64,000 nucleotides of DNA, from assembly GCA_014549065.1 (NCBI GenBank), contig JACDOX010000015.1, forward strand, positions 1,466,594 through 1,530,593. Reading direction: 5' to 3'. Position 1 is the first letter of the stretch; each line of letters starts with the position of its first letter. This document shows positions 1 to 14,350 of this stretch, piece after piece. A program made the translations under genes and the position numbers. Under the pieces are notes generated by a model that was not told the origin of the DNA, did no database searches, and saw nothing but the letters and a program-made list of their open reading frames with translations. The stretch comes from Cardinalis cardinalis (taxonomy: Eukaryota; Chordata; Aves; Passeriformes; Cardinalidae).

Positions 1-2749
1 CATCTGCAAACACTTNCAAACAGATTAAGACCCTTTTTCTACACTCTCTGCAAATGCTTCAGTGAACAAAGTTTTCAGCAGGAATGCTGATGGAGGCTGC
101 AGCTTTGAATAAATTCGGACTGAATTCTCCCACATGATCCTTTGCATCAGAAACCTGATCCCACCACCTGTGCACACTCACTGACATGCCAGCTTCCATG
201 TTAGAAACCAAGGAGTTCAGAGGTTGAATCAATGTTTGCACAGAGCACACTGAAATCCTTTAAACACAAAAGTGGAAGACATAATTGCTTAGAAGTTCTT
301 GACTTGTTTATAAAGAATTACATGAAATTAAGCAGCTGATTTCCAAATAGCTTTCCCAGCTCTCTCCCAGCTGAGAATCCTGCAGAGNAAGCAAGCATTT
401 AACACCACTACTTATGAAATATTTTAGTTGCAGAAACTAACGTCAAGTGATGTACTTATGATCAGAGTTAAATTCCAGGGTATATTGCAGTAGCCAAGTG
501 ATGAGCTCAGCCATCAGGACCTAAAAGCAGGGCGTTATCAGGACAAGTCCAGTGCACAGCCTACACCATCTCATAGCCAAGCTCCCTGTGTANCCACTAA
601 ATTGGGTTTTCTGAGGCAGAGACCTTTTGAGAGGAAAAAAGGATTTTGCAACTTATATTTCAGTGGAATAGCAGAGTGGTTTTCAGCTGAAGTCTCAAAG
701 AAGTTAATACACCTTCCTTACAAACAACTTCTGCAGCCAGAGGATTTTACTACCATTAAAGTTTTTGCAGCAGTAATCTTTGTCCCCTGAGGGGTTTTTG
801 GGAGCAACATGAAACTGTTTCCTCATCCTCCTTGTCTTGCTCTCAGCTGGAGCCTGGTTTCTTTCCATTCCCATCATAACCTTTGGGTTTAGCTGACACC
901 TTCCCTCCTCTGCCACAGATGCAGGGTGTGGTCCACNCACTTCATTAGAGAAAGCTGCTATAATTCAGTCCGTGACTGTTATTTTTTATTTTCTCCTTTT
1001 ATCAAATGCATGTTTAACATCACACTTGCTTACCTGTTGTAATTCTGTCCACCGAGACTGCAGCCATTTGCCTTCTCCCAGAGAGCTGCAGAAGGACAGC
1101 TTTATTGCACNATGTCCAGTACCATTTGAAAATGTTGCTACAATGCCTAGACAAGCAATTACATGGAGATAGTCTGCTGTTCAAATTAGACACTCTCCTT
1201 AACTCATTCCAATTTGCTGTACTGTGAATTTGAAAATAGATTTTCTGGCTTGTTATGTTTTGCCTTATGCTGCAAGGCAGATTTTCTTTGCACATACAAG
1301 TCATTAACACATTCTGATGATAAATGCAAGGAGGGCTCATCCTTCATGCACCAGAACACTTTGGTCCTGTCTCTCCAGAGCCAGTCCCACATCTGTGTGA
1401 CCTGCAGCAGTTGTTCTGTGCTCCACAGTGGCCTTCAACATTGTCCGTGGCTGCCAGCCCCAAACTGTCCAAAGGTGAGGAAAGGTTCCAGGGTGGATAA
1501 CCGNGGAGGCACCAGGGTGCTGCTCTGGCCAGGCCATCAGCTTCAGCCCAGAGTGATAAACAGGAGGAACTGTGGGTGCAGGAGCAAACGGTTCTGTTTT
1601 CTCCTCAGGAGACATTTGTTGCTGCTGCCAGTGTCCAGGGGTCCAAGATGATGAACCCAATAAACTCAGGAGGTGTTATAAACCTTTATGTGTAGTTGAG
1701 AAAAGGATGTAACAGAGCCAAGGCATGCTTCTTGCAGTGTTTTCTAATCTCATCCTTTTCTTGCCTGACTTCATTAAGAGGCAGATGCTCTTAATCTGGC
1801 ACAGGCTTGGTAGGACATTGTCACATCTACTGAAAAAGACAAGACTAAATGTTTATCAACATATTGACACCTTCAGATATTTTAATAGGTTTTATACCTG
1901 GAAGATTGTGGGTAGGTGATTCTAGCCCAGCTTAAAATGAGCTTGCTACGTCAAAAAGCAGTTGGCATATCAAATGTATNATTTGATACATTTTATGAGA
2001 TCCAAACAATTCCAGTAGTTTCNTCTTTGATTTGATGCTGTAAGACAATATATTTATACAGTCTGTAGTTTAAAAATTAAATTTTTCAGTGTTCAGGATA
2101 AAAGAGAAAGAACCTTATCTGCTGCTGAATTCAGGAAAGATATGAAAGATGAATTATCTTAAAAGCTCCTGTCTACCCTTCAGTGCAGTAATTGGACTTG
2201 GTTCAATAACAGGGTTTCAAACTGTTCCCAAACCTTCATTGTTAGTGGAAAAAACTCCTACAACAAAACAGGAAAGACCTGTTTCAGGAAAGGCTGTTGT
2301 ATCACTGAAAAAGGGCCCATGGAACACCTGACTCTGAAATATGCTTATTTATTATAAATAATTTCCATGGCGTCACATTAACAAACATAAAAGGTCACGA
2401 ACTCCTGTATTTGAAGAAAATGTGTTTGACATCTGGGATCTGGCAGAAGTTCCTCCTGTGGGATGGATTGTTTGCACAGAGCTTTATTGAAGAATAATAT
2501 TAAGAATGAATTACGAAATATTAGTGTAACCTAGTAAGAAATTATTGTATTTTACAAGCCAGAGACATAAGAGATCTTACAGAACTATTTCAGTTACATT
2601 AGATGTAAAAGCACATCAAGGAATGCTAGATGTGACCAGTTAGCAGTGAAAATCTGTGGGGCTTAAATGCTGCAGTTAGAAATGGACCGAAGGGAGAAGT
2701 CCAAATGCAGGCAATGGCCTAAACTCTAGTCTGTGTTTTCATACTCCCC

Positions 2750-3420
2750 TGCTCTATGAAGGGAGTGGGGAGGGAATTGGCAGGGAGTCTCAGGAGCTGG
2801 GGAAGCTGAGGGGGAGGCCAGCCCACCCCTGTGCCCCCCAGGCAGTGAGCTGGGCAGCGCCCCCAGCCCAAGGCATCTGACACCCTCCTGGGGCTGGGGA
2901 GAGCTGGAGGCTGTCGCTGCTACCCTTTATCCTCTCTCCCCNGTCTTAGCCATGCCAGTGAAGAGCTCACAGGCACAGCCCTTTCCCTGCCTGGCAAGTG
3001 CTCCCTGGGCTGTTTGTGANTCCCAAGAATATGCTCTCCCACTACCCCACCTCGTGGGGTACTTCTGGGATGTCTTCCCAAACACTGTNACAGTCCCCCT
3101 TGCTTGTGATGCTGCCCAGAAATGCCTCTTTCAATGTGGAAGAGGGGAGAGGAGGCAGCTTGGCCTGTCCCAGCCTGCTCAGGGCCTGGGTCCCTGCCTG
3201 TCCAAGCAAAGGGCAAAGCTGGCCCTGCCCTGTATTTTCACACCANCATCTCTCTAGAGCCTGCTGAGAGCCTCAGGGCTGGCCTGTCTCCCAAAAACAG
3301 ACACAGGGCTGCCCNAGGAGGAGCAGATGTTCCTGTCCCCAGGAAGAAGAGGCCAGCCAGGTGTCACCCATGCACAGAGCAAGGACAGCACACAAAAGAG
3401 CCTTTCTGAAAGGGACTGAG
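2750..3420. other. GC-rich, CpG-poor block of unknown role
   Basis: Composition jumps to strongly G+C-rich (AGCTGGGGAAGCTGAGGGGG type) within AT-rich surroundings, then falls back. Several frames of about 90-100 codons overlap on both strands, as expected from few stop codons in GC-rich DNA. No splice-bounded or recognisable protein was found. It could be a regulatory region or part of a non-coding transcript. Confidence 0.3.
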
Positions 3421-6400
3421 TCAAGAAAAAGGCCAAAAAGCACAAAAATAATCTACTGTTTCCAGTTGTAAAAAACCCTTTTTTTTTGCCTCCTATTTTC
3501 AGGTGAAAGCAAATCTCATTTCCCTTGCTGAGAGGGGGTGATGACAAAAAGCCATTACAGAAATCACTGCAGTTTAAAATCTCCTGGCCCCATTGAAGTG
3601 AGGGAGCTCAGAAGAAGACCCATGGAGGCCTGTGACTGGTTGCTCACAGAAGCTGGAATGCTGTTCTTCCATCAAAAATTGCTTGGTTCAAAAGGAGAAC
3701 ACACACTGATCTCCGAACTGGAGCTTTGGGCACATCCCCCTGGGAAAGGCAAGGTNCTTAAAGCCATTCAAGAAATGACATAACTAGAAACAGAAGTTAC
3801 CAGCCCACTCTACCCGAATTTTAACACTAACCCAGCTGCAGGTTGTTCTGCTCTTTTCCCATGCAAGCACACCAGAATGCAGCACTCTTAGGTGCAGGAA
3901 ATAAGGGAAAACCAACCTGCTGCCCACATTCCCAGCCATGCCTGTGCTGCAGCACTGGCTGCTCAGCCTTGCCCCCAGAATCACTGGGAGGTAAATGTGC
4001 CACAGCCCTTGCTGATATCACTAGGGGCTGTAGGGCAGGAGGAAGGATGAACTCACTGCAAAGGTGAGGATTTGCATGTTTAACCTCTGTTTGGTTACAT
4101 ACAAAAACATTCAGAGAGGAGAGAACACACAGCCCTTGAGAGACTGCTCTGCCAAACAGGCTGAAATGGGTTACACCTTGGCACCACTCAATGATGCAGC
4201 TGAGTGGATGGGTGCAGGTGTCACAACCCAGTGCTTTACCAGGAAGTTTAACAGCTGAAAACTGCAAGTTATTTATTCTTGGAAGTATTTTCTTCAGAGA
4301 TTNTTTTCTAGAATCCTGAGTCAGCACCAATAACTGTAGGTACAAATGTTTGTTTCTGGGACAGTATCTTTGCTATGCTATTTANCTGTACTTCCCAAGC
4401 CCAAAAGTTTATACATGTATGACTAAGGCTGGNCTTCCATGGTGACCAAATACCCACTTGCCTCAAGTATTTTGTTGTCACTATTGCTTTAACTCTTGGC
4501 TCTATAAAAACTAGATTGTACAGTAGCAAGGAATTCAAGGGTGAAGGGTTAATTAGTTCACTGCAGCTCAAGGATTCAACTTCACATTAAAACCACATGC
4601 ATTTGTATCCAAGTGACATAATGAAAAGTGTGGTGGAAGATGGAAGGTGCAGTCATACAAGCAAGCAAGGGTTCATTAAACTAGTTCTTCTAGACCTTAG
4701 AAGACCTGACCAAATACTTCTCAGCCAAAACTTGGCTGGAACTGGCTGTTGCTTTGCTTAAACTGACATGGTNACCCCATGAATGACAAGGATTTTCATT
4801 AGCAGGCAGATGGAGGATGTGTTTCAGTGGTGGATTTTAGGAGGCCTTGATGATNATTTTGGGATGGTGTGGTGACTGAACTGTGCCAGAGCCCAAGAAA
4901 GGAGGAATAAAACAGGCTAGAAAGAATAAAAATGGGAGTGAAGAAGTGCTGCTAAAGATCAGCAGCCAGCTGCCATTCAGAGCAGTCCTTACAAACTGGC
5001 ACAGACTATAAACATCATTGTGAAAGAGCTGAGATCACACTTGCTGTCCTAATGAGTAACTGGCGTGAGAAAGNGTTCACCTGTATGGGACAGGGAGCTG
5101 CTCTCTGACTTCCTGGAAAAAACCACGTAGGCTCATTTTTTCCATCACTGATTTGGTTATGTGCAGGCTGACACCAAGGACAGGTTAACAACATTCAGCA
5201 GTACTTGCAGGCCTGAGGAGGAACTGGTGCCCCAAAAACAGAGAGGGAGGAGATAGCAGGAGTTCTGGTACACAGAATACAGCCCATGGGACTTCTAAAG
5301 GAAATATAATTCAGAGTTTACCCTTAAGGAAGTGCAGCAGGAGGTTAAAGCCCTGCAGGGTGTCAGTTTTATAGCCCAGCAAAACCCCATCTCTCCAGCA
5401 GTGCAGTGTCCTTTACCAGCTGGCTGGACAGCATTGGCAGAAGATTAAGTACAACCTATTTCAGGTTTGTCCACATTCATGAGTCAGCTTTGGAGAGAGA
5501 ATTTCCTTATCCACAGAGCTCTACCCCCTTAGCTGGGAGGACACTGTCGGAACAGATTTGTCTTGCATAGTGAAAAGAGCAACAAAGGGGAGGGGATCGC
5601 ACTATTCAGTCCCCTGTGCAACCCCANGTCAGACAGACATGGCAGCATGTGTAATAACAACCTAAAAAGCAAATTCTAAACAGCTAGAGAAAGAAGGATA
5701 AAGTGACTCAGGTGTGGAAAACCTGTATTGGGCTGCTTCAGCTGTATGTCAACAGCAGTCAGAGCAGCTGTGTTTTGTGAAGTGCCCATTCTCTACCACA
5801 TTCAGTGGCAAACCTTCACTAATCAGGCCACTTCAACCAGAGTGGACTGTAGAACCATAAGTCTTTGATCAAGGGTCACACCTATTTCTCATTTTCTTTG
5901 AGTAGTTCTCAAGAGTTTTCTTCTCTTGAAGAGAAACTTCATAGCTCAGCATTTCTGCACTGGGCCTCTCATCTTTCAGTTTGCATGTGTGCTTATTTCA
6001 GTGTAATTTCTCTTGAGCATGTGATTCAGGATTGATGTGTTTGCAGTGTAGTGAAGGGAAATGACGTGTTCTGGTGGCGCTGGAAATGAGCGGCNGCGCT
6101 TCCTTTGAGTGCAGATCAGCTTTCAGAGAGCCTTGTAAATCATCACAAGCCCAGTCAATGACCTACCTCACTTTGCAGTGAGTTATTTGAGTGATGAGAA
6201 TGTGAGAGAGCAACTGTGTGACCTAAGTTCCTTCACTTTCCACNAAGCAAACCAGAGCCAGTTTTGGCTGTCCTTGCAAATTGCTGAAATAANAACGTTC
6301 CACCTGCAAAACACAAACTCAAGCCTCATTAGGCATGGGTCATTGAGTATCATGTGGGTGGAAAAGCCTTTGTTGTACTGAAGTCATAAGAAACATAGTG

Positions 6401-6481
6401 CANTTGGGAGCGAGAACTAGCCGCTGGTTAATGATTTATATATGAGGAAGCCAGTTCAGTCTAAATTATCTTATATTAACA

Positions 6482-6756
6482 TTGTCATCTTACTGCAAAG
6501 TTCCCATACCTTCTCATTGATTTCTCATGGGCAGCTCCTTGCAGCACTGACTCCTTCCTCCTCANAGCACAGCCAACAAACTCCAACCCCCTCCTCAACC
6601 CACTCTTATGTAGCACTCATCTTCTTATTGGACGCAGCTGTGGCCTNTTAAGGGCAGGACTGTTCCTANTCTTTGGTGATTNGTACAGCTGTGACTCCTC
6701 AGGTGTGAGTTACCTTCTGCCCTATCTTTATTTTCTTACATTCTATCCCCCCACAC
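6482..6756 (-). mobile_element. Solo LTR-like endogenous retroviral insertion, copy 1
   Basis: Reverse complementing this stretch reproduces the copy at 53420-53680 through most of its length; for example, CTTATTGGAC..CAGCTGTGGCC and CAGGTGTGAGTTACCTTCTG are shared. A 7-bp direct repeat ATTAACA brackets it (6475-6481 and 6757-6763), consistent with a target duplication, although the exact ends are blurred by drift. It lies in the intergenic region beyond the 3' end of FBLN5. No internal retroviral genes are adjacent. Confidence 0.72.
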
Positions 6757-9700
6757 ATTAACACTACTTGTTATGGAGACAAGTTTATTCTGCCAGCTGG
6801 AAGCCAAATTCTGGCCACAGCTTCATGGTCACTGTACAAACCCCTGCCTTCACTGGCTCCAAAGAGCCAGGACAACCGGGAGAGGGGTATGGCACCATGT
6901 CAGGCTGGGAGGAGAGATCATCTCCTGGGATTCTCTGGGAATACTTCCAAGGCATGCAGCCTGCACACCCTCCTGTACACCCTCCAAATNTGCTGGATAA
7001 AGCATGGCTGGTGCTTGAGGGGGAACTGGGCAAGGGAGCCATCCCCACCCTCAGAAGCAGTGACATTCTCCATCCTTCAGTGAAATTGCAGGGGGAAGAA
7101 ATGCCTCAGATACGTCAAGCTCCTAGTACAGGTAAAGCAGTATTACACAAAATGTTAATTTGAGCCTTATCACACATAAACCCACCAGGAAATGAAGGTA
7201 AAATACACACAGGTACCTCCAGTTATGGACAACTGTACAACACAAAAACTGTGAAAGAAAATTAGCCTCTGGAAAATTAATTTTACTTTGCTTTGAAGTT
7301 TTCTCTACTATTGCCCATTTGTTACTAGTGTTTATGACCAGNAGGTGTACCAGTATCACTGATCCTCATTCACCTTGCTTTCCAAACAGGCTACATAATT
7401 CTGTCATGCATACTTGCAGANATCTTGGATGAACACCACTAAACCAGTTAATGATCAAAATAAACTAGAATTCAATTATAATTTTTGTTAACAACTTTTT
7501 TTTTAATCCTTTAAAATAGTCCCTATNGGTGTATTCAATGCAAATTGTTCATGAGCTGTAGAACAATACAAGCCTTAAAAGCTCATTTTCTGCTAGAAAT
7601 GAANTAATGGTTATAGGCTAAAGGGACAGGATGAGGGGCATTGAAACTATCCTTTTTAAATTACAGTACAAAATTATTTTTAAAAAAAAAAGAAAGAAAA
7701 GAAGACTTCAAAACACAACATGCTTATTAATCCAGACAGGCTGCATAGAGTTAGGGAAAAGATTGTTTCAGCAGCAACAGTAAGGAGAATCCTTTGAGCT
7801 GGGCAGTGAGTCCTCCTTCCATCTCTACTGGCTGCAGGATAAACTCTTGGAATCAGGTGACACTAAATGTGCTACACCTAAAATTNTACTTAGAGGTTTC
7901 TGGTAACCAGTGCATCTCATTGGGTGACAGATTGGCCAGGGCATAATTTCTTTTTGTCAACTGATTCTGCATTCAAACACATGAATGCTGCCATCCTCCC
8001 CCATGCCCTGCCACCTCTTTTTATTGGAGCGATTGTTTGCATTTCCCAAGCAGAGCTAAAATGCTTCATACAGTGAGAGAGGTCTGTCTCAGAGATCCTG
8101 CACACCCAGAACATCCTTTAGGATTTTTACATTATCTTAGGGTGGCTCCCCCTTGCCTCTGGCCATGCCTGCCTCTTTCTTGGCTCGACCATCAAACAGC
8201 CATTGTGTCTGCATCCTGATATGGATCAGCTCTGCTTAATCCTGCTGTGGGAGACAAGGTCAAGGAGTGAATTCTTCCTTTTACAGATGTTGTCTGGGAT
8301 GTCTTAATTTCAGAGCTATTTATAGGCTACATGGGTACTTATGTTTCTAAGGAGATAATCTCCTTTTTAATATTTTGTGTTTCTGGTTGAATNTTTTTGT
8401 CCATGTCAATGACTTCATAACCAAAGCACTGAAGGTTTACTAATCAGCAAGCTCTTTTTTATTAACTTTCTGGTTCAATTGTAATGGTATCCCTCTGTAA
8501 TTCTCTTGTATCCATGGATATGACTACACTGCTGTGAACCAAATGCTGTCACACCACTGTTANCTTGCACCAAATCAGGCTGGGTAATTCCAAGTGAGCA
8601 CAACCCTGAGGAAAGGCAGAGGGATACACTAAAGCTTCCTGCCTGTATTGTGTGTGTGGTAGGTAACAACTTGGTCCTTTTAATTTTGGTAATTTTAAAT
8701 TTTGCATTTATACAGATGTATAAATGCAGTGAGAAATTTTATAGACATTATGATGTAAATCTGCGCTTGATATCATTCAGAAGTCAGTGAAATTACCTCT
8801 CCTTCAGCTCTATGTCTCTATGAGCTTTGCTTGTTCCTCAGTGACCTGGTGTGTAGACTTGGGCCAGCAGGTGTTTCTGGTCACTGTAGGAGCCCAGGGA
8901 TCTCTGTTGAGCAGCTGCTGTTGTTTTGGAAGCAGTCAGTTTTTCTGTTCCCCTGCTCTACTTGAANGGCATCAGATATCAGGGTCCAAAGGAATATTTT
9001 TAAATGATGAATTATATTCCAATATTCCTGGGGATACTGATTTTAATAACAAATCTGCGNCATTTTGGCAGACCTTCTTCCTCTTTGTTTGCATTTCACA
9101 TAATCTACAAAGCAAGTTTACTGACCAAAATGTTTCTGAAAAACAGNAATTTCTCATGAAGACTGGGGAACTCTGGTCCTGGGTTTTTGAATTGGGTTTG
9201 CATTATGTGTAGGCAGCCAAGAAACACCATGCTTTGAAGATTTTTGTTGAAAACTAACCTTTGTAGCTGTGGTTCCACACGTTGGTTGGAGAGCATGTGC
9301 AGAAAGTTGCTGATGAACAATCTCCAGACTAAGGTCCCAGTCGGGACAAACACACGCATGGAACACTCTCAAGGAAGTCAACAAAATCCCTTCTAGGTTA
9401 CAGAAAGGAACAATTCCTATCAATGATGTGACTATGCAGAGGCTTGGGTGTAGCTTCATGCTTTAACAGAACAGAATCTAGTGCTTGGGCTGGCCTTTGA
9501 AGAGCAGGAGTGAGGAATCGTTCATGGAAACACATCAATGATTGTCTTGAAATACCANAAGAAGTTTTGAAATGTTAAAGGTTATCTCAGGAAATCACAA
9601 AGAACCCAAACATAGTGCCCACAAAGACAGAGATACTGCAATCATACTATTATTTATTCACAGGAAAGAAGCTTTCAGCTCTACTCTAAAAATAATACAT

Positions 9701-10528
9701 TTCTGCTTNCATTTATGCCACTGACGCTGAGATTTGAGACTTAAAGTAAAGCTGGGCTAAATCCAGACCTGAGGTGANTTTAGTGATCACTGACTTCAGC
9801 ACAGTGATGAGAACATTGGACTCTCTGATTTGGGCCACATACTCTGTTTGCAAACTGGAAAAACCTCATCCAGGGTTTGTAAAGCCTAAGGGTGTGTTGC
9901 ATAAGCCTGTCCTTATCAGACTTCTTAAAAAGCCTTGAGACTGTCAAACCAACCCAATAACAGATGCCATTTCCAGAGAAAATCTCTACTTGGAAGAGCA
10001 TCTTTCACCTTCAAAACAGAGGAGTTGTGGGGTTTTTAAAATCTTGTTCATAAATTTAGGCTCTACCAAGCAGGCTGGACAATCCCTTCAGCCATTCCCA
10101 GCTCATACTTAGCTGTAAGAGTGCTTAGAACATGGCAGTGCCTGCATCTCCAGTGAAACACACGAAAAGCTTGAACGGGTGGTGGCTGCAGAATAACATA
10201 GTGGGAAAATAATGGATCTTCCCTGGATATGAGAAGAGTAATTGAGGTCAGTCAGGCCCTAGAAAAGACAAATAGCCTACAACTGATCTCCAAAAAGCAA
10301 GTGTTAAGTGCCAGAGAAGAAGTGGAGTTCACTCAGCATGTGCTTGCAGTGCATGAGCATAATGAGATCATTTGTCCAGGACAAACCAGAAAGGAAAAAT
10401 GAGTGACCTCAGGGATATGGGAAAGGGAATTGGAAGAAATTGAATATTTCAGGAGTTATTAACTCTGTCGTGTTTCCTACAGATCCCTTCACTACTCAGA
10501 TACATTCCTTGATTCTTACAATGAGGTT

Positions 10529-10566
10529 ACTGCATCATTATTTAATTACTGCATCATTATTTAATT
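10529..10566 (+). repeat. Perfect 19-bp tandem duplication
   Basis: ACTGCATCATTATTTAATT is present twice head to tail in the intergenic region. Confidence 0.9.
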
Positions 10567-13500
10567 CCTGGTGTAAAAGCTTTACCCAAACTCTCCCTCG
10601 TGTGGCTTCACAGTGTTTGTGGAGTTACCCAGGGGGATCAGTTTGCAAACCACTAGAGGGATCTCAGAAGTTTGAGCTAAGAATGCGAATAGGTGAGATT
10701 TCCACAGCTGATGTGCACAGTTAAAAACCTCAGTTGCACTCTGCACTGACACAGGTGAGGACAGGGGCAGGTGCAGAGAGCAGGCAGCTGTCACTGACAT
10801 CCCCACACAAATGCCTCTGGACCATTGCACTCCCTGTGCCACNGACCCTTTGGCACATGTCGCCTTTCTGAGGCAGGCTTTCTGCAGAGTCTCCAAAAGT
10901 CTAGTTATGGCCATCATCCTCAGTCTTCATGCATGGCACCTGCCTTGGGGTTGAGCTATTCAAAATTGGTTCAAAGACTTACAACAACAAAATGTAACNG
11001 GTGTAAAACACATGTCTGGGCTTGTGTCAAATGAGGAAACAGAATTTGCTTGTGCCATGTCNCCTTACAGCTCTTTGACTTCCAAATGCAGAGCCACGCC
11101 ACCACTTCTGTAGCTTCTGTAAATTCTCCTGTATACAGATACACGTACAGGGCTTTACACAAACACAGGGAAGATTCCAAGGATGCTTGTTATCTTTTCA
11201 TTGAAAAGCATCAGTCATGCAGATTGACACCACCTGAGGGGTTTGTCCATAGAGGATAAAGATTTATTTTGACAATAGTGCTTGTCAGGATTGAATTACA
11301 TTAGGGCATACTTTTATTCCTTTTTTTTTTTTTTTAACATCTTTACTTTATGATATTTCCCTTATGCTCTAATACAGCTACATGCTGTGGAAGATATTCA
11401 GTAGTATATTATGTGAATTAGCCAGACTGGAGAACTTGCATGACAACAAATTCTACTGATTGTATTGTTCTGCCATCTCTAGACAGAGAAAAATTATTAT
11501 ACAAGTTCTGCTGATGCTGATACCATGTTTATGAGACAATACAAGTTGGCTCTTCNGAAGGCTAAGTAAAAAAAAAAAAAAGGTAAATATGAATACAGGA
11601 CTCCAATTAAAGAGGAGAGAGTTCATATGAATGGCCCTGGACACTACACTCAGTGATGGTGGGTGACCAGGTTCTCAAAGGAAGTTGAGTTTTTTAAACA
11701 AAGTTACTGTAGTCAGTGAAAATCACCAGATGAAAAGCAATTCTGTGGGATCCAGGAAACTCTTGGGTGAAATAACNTTTTGTTGTCTGTGTCAAAAAGG
11801 TCAATTCCCTAAAAATATCTCAAAGTCAAATAAGCAGATGATAGGATTCATTCTACTCCCTCTGGCACCTAACCCAACTAGCATGAACCAATTTTTTCAA
11901 TTATCAAAACAGCTTCTCCTTCCCAATTACTGTGATCTGTATCAAAGATTACTGCCATACCTGCTTTCTTTTACCTTTATTCCAGTTATTGCNTTGCTAA
12001 CAGGTGCTGTACACACAGTTTTTCTGCTGAGAACCTGTGTTCAAACAGACCTGACAGCTGACTGGCAGGAGAGGCAAAGAGCTGTCCCTTCTGGCTGTCC
12101 TTCTGCCAGCCTGAGCAAGCAGAGCCAGAGGGAAGCCCCATGCACCCAGAGCAGGGTCTGTGCTCTCCCGTGGTGCTGGTCACAACACTGGCCATTAACC
12201 ACATGGCAAAACTCTTCATGTTAGAAAATCATCAGGAGTGGATTAGAATAAAGTATCATTTTCTGAGCAGACCTGGAATTCTGTCTGCTTTTGAGGAGTC
12301 CTGGCCTCAAAGAGGAACATGAATATATGAAACAGTTGCATGTTTACATTTTTGGCTTTCATGCTGTAAAAACCTGACATGCGTAGTCTGCTTTTTTTAT
12401 TTGGTGAGAATTGCTGTAATATTTGAGTCTGCAATGGTCTATTGAAAACAGACCCCTGACTAGGAAATAGAGAGTTTAGATGTTATAAACTGCAAGTAAT
12501 TTATTATTTTGAGATTGGCATATATTTTGGCAAAGTTTAAGTTGGCTAGAGTGATAGTGAGTGATGAAAGATGTTATGGCGGTTGAGAAGTGGCTGAATT
12601 CCTTTGTTTCCAGACTTTTCACTTTTTTTAAGGCGCAGAATGTTTATATAGAAAGTGTAATATTGTTTTATGAGTATTTGCTGGACTCTGCTAAAACCAA
12701 GCACTCAAGCTTTATTCTTTTAGCAAAGTGTTTTGTTATGGAATTCCTCTGGGTTTTGATGTTTCTAAATTAGGGTTAAATCAGGTTGGTATGTGGGGGC
12801 CATGGGAGAACAGGCCAGAAGTGACAAACTGTCTGATGTCTAACAGGGTGTGCTTCCACTCCAGGAGGTGATGTAGTGGCAGGAAAAGAGGACTCCTCAA
12901 CTGGGCATGAAGAAGCCATAACACAAGGGCACAAAAAGGGGGGAAGAGGGGATTTTAAGCTGTCATCATTTCAAGAGCTGGACATTTTCAGTGCAAGACT
13001 CTGCCTGCCCCACGGCTGCTATCTGGTCCATCAGAGCCTGCTTGCTTCCCATGTTTTATTTCCATCATCTGGAGCTGGAGCACTTTCAGTCCCATGGTTA
13101 TAAATTATGATTCTTCCTTCCCAGTCATCTCTATTTTTCCCTCCAAGACTGTGGTACTTGATGAGCCATGATACACTTAGGAAACAAATTCTTGTTTCTG
13201 ATATTTCTCTGCCCATTTCCTCTGCATTTATCTCCTCCAAGTCGGCTGCTCATAAAACTCATTGGCTTTCTGCCTTCAGCTTGGCTCACTAAACCCTGGA
13301 GTCAGTATCCAGGCTTTTTGTTTTTACAATAAAGGACAGAGCTCTGAGCCACAGCATCCTGGGATGTTGCAGCAGCAGAGAGAAAACCTTTAAACCATTA
13401 AGAAACGGAAGCTGATAAACTCAGTGTTTCATTGCTGAGAGCATCAGGGCTTCCTTCAAGCTGAGTACAAGGAAAAAGAGCAGAGTTTCTACTAATTTAC

Positions 13501-13919
13501 AAATCTTACTAGGAACAAGAGGCAGTTTTTTGATTGTATCATGCAGTCTATGTTGTAATAACTTTCCAAGTCTGTATTCTCCCATTTAATACTCCACTTT
13601 AATGAAGACCTCACATTGCTACTCTGCTCCTAGTTGCTCACATTATAATCTTTGTAAACCTCTCCCAAGTAGCACTGAGCACTTCCAGTTCTCAAAAGAC
13701 AAGCATAGGTTATCCTTCCTGCTAGAGCCAAAAAGCCAATAAGGAAAAACAAAGTAAAATAGCTTGCTTCAAATAGATTTAAGAACAAGGCATATAAACC
13801 CTCATCCCTATTAAAAGAAAAGACCAAAGTTCCGGTGGCTTCACCACACATTATACCTTCCAACTATACAATTNTTGATTTTTTTCAAACTGTTAAACAT
13901 ATGTATAGGTTTAGCTTAG

Positions 13920-14350
13920 CACTGAGAGGCCTCAGCTGGAATAGTTTTCACAGTTTTGGGCACTGTGCTTCAAANAAGATGTGAACCAGCTGGAGAGAAT
14001 CCAGATGAGAGCAACAAGAATGATCAAAGGTCCAGAAAATGTGATGTATGAGGAAAGACCAAAAGAATTGGATTTGTTTAGACTAGAGAAGAACAGTCTG
14101 AGGGGAGACATGACAACAGTCTTCAGACACGTTAGACTGCTGCAAAGGGGAAGATAAACTGTTCTCAGTTTCTACTGGAAGTAGGCTAAAAAGCAACAGA
14201 TTACAATGGAGATTCAGATTAGACTTTGGAAGAAACTTTTTTTTTTTTGGTTACAGCAGTTATACCTGTGAAGACAATGCCCATGAAAACTGTGGGATCC
14301 CACTGTTTGAGATTGGGGTACTGGTATACTCTGGTCTGTATGAATAAGAC
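13920..14350 (+). mobile_element. CR1-type LINE 3' fragment
   Basis: The text follows the familiar CR1 3' region: TTTTGGGCACTGTGCTTCAA, then a stretch matching the tract for two partners, 'ctggagagaatccag' and 'gcaacaagaatgatcaaagg', then GAGGAAAGACC and AGGGGAGACATGACAACAG. It is heavily diverged and interrupted by a T-run at 14238-14248. Sense is plus, opposite to FBLN5, just past the predicted 3' end of the gene. Confidence 0.75.

Noticed and set aside
1968..1988. Small inverted repeat TATCAAAT..ATTTGATA
   Set aside because: Eight-base arms in AT-rich DNA are expected by chance, and an N lies in the loop.
11685..12224. 179-codon plus-strand open frame in the intergenic region
   Set aside because: No recognisable protein, no splice or promoter context, and an overlapping frame on the other strand. 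Considered as a TC2N exon and dismissed.
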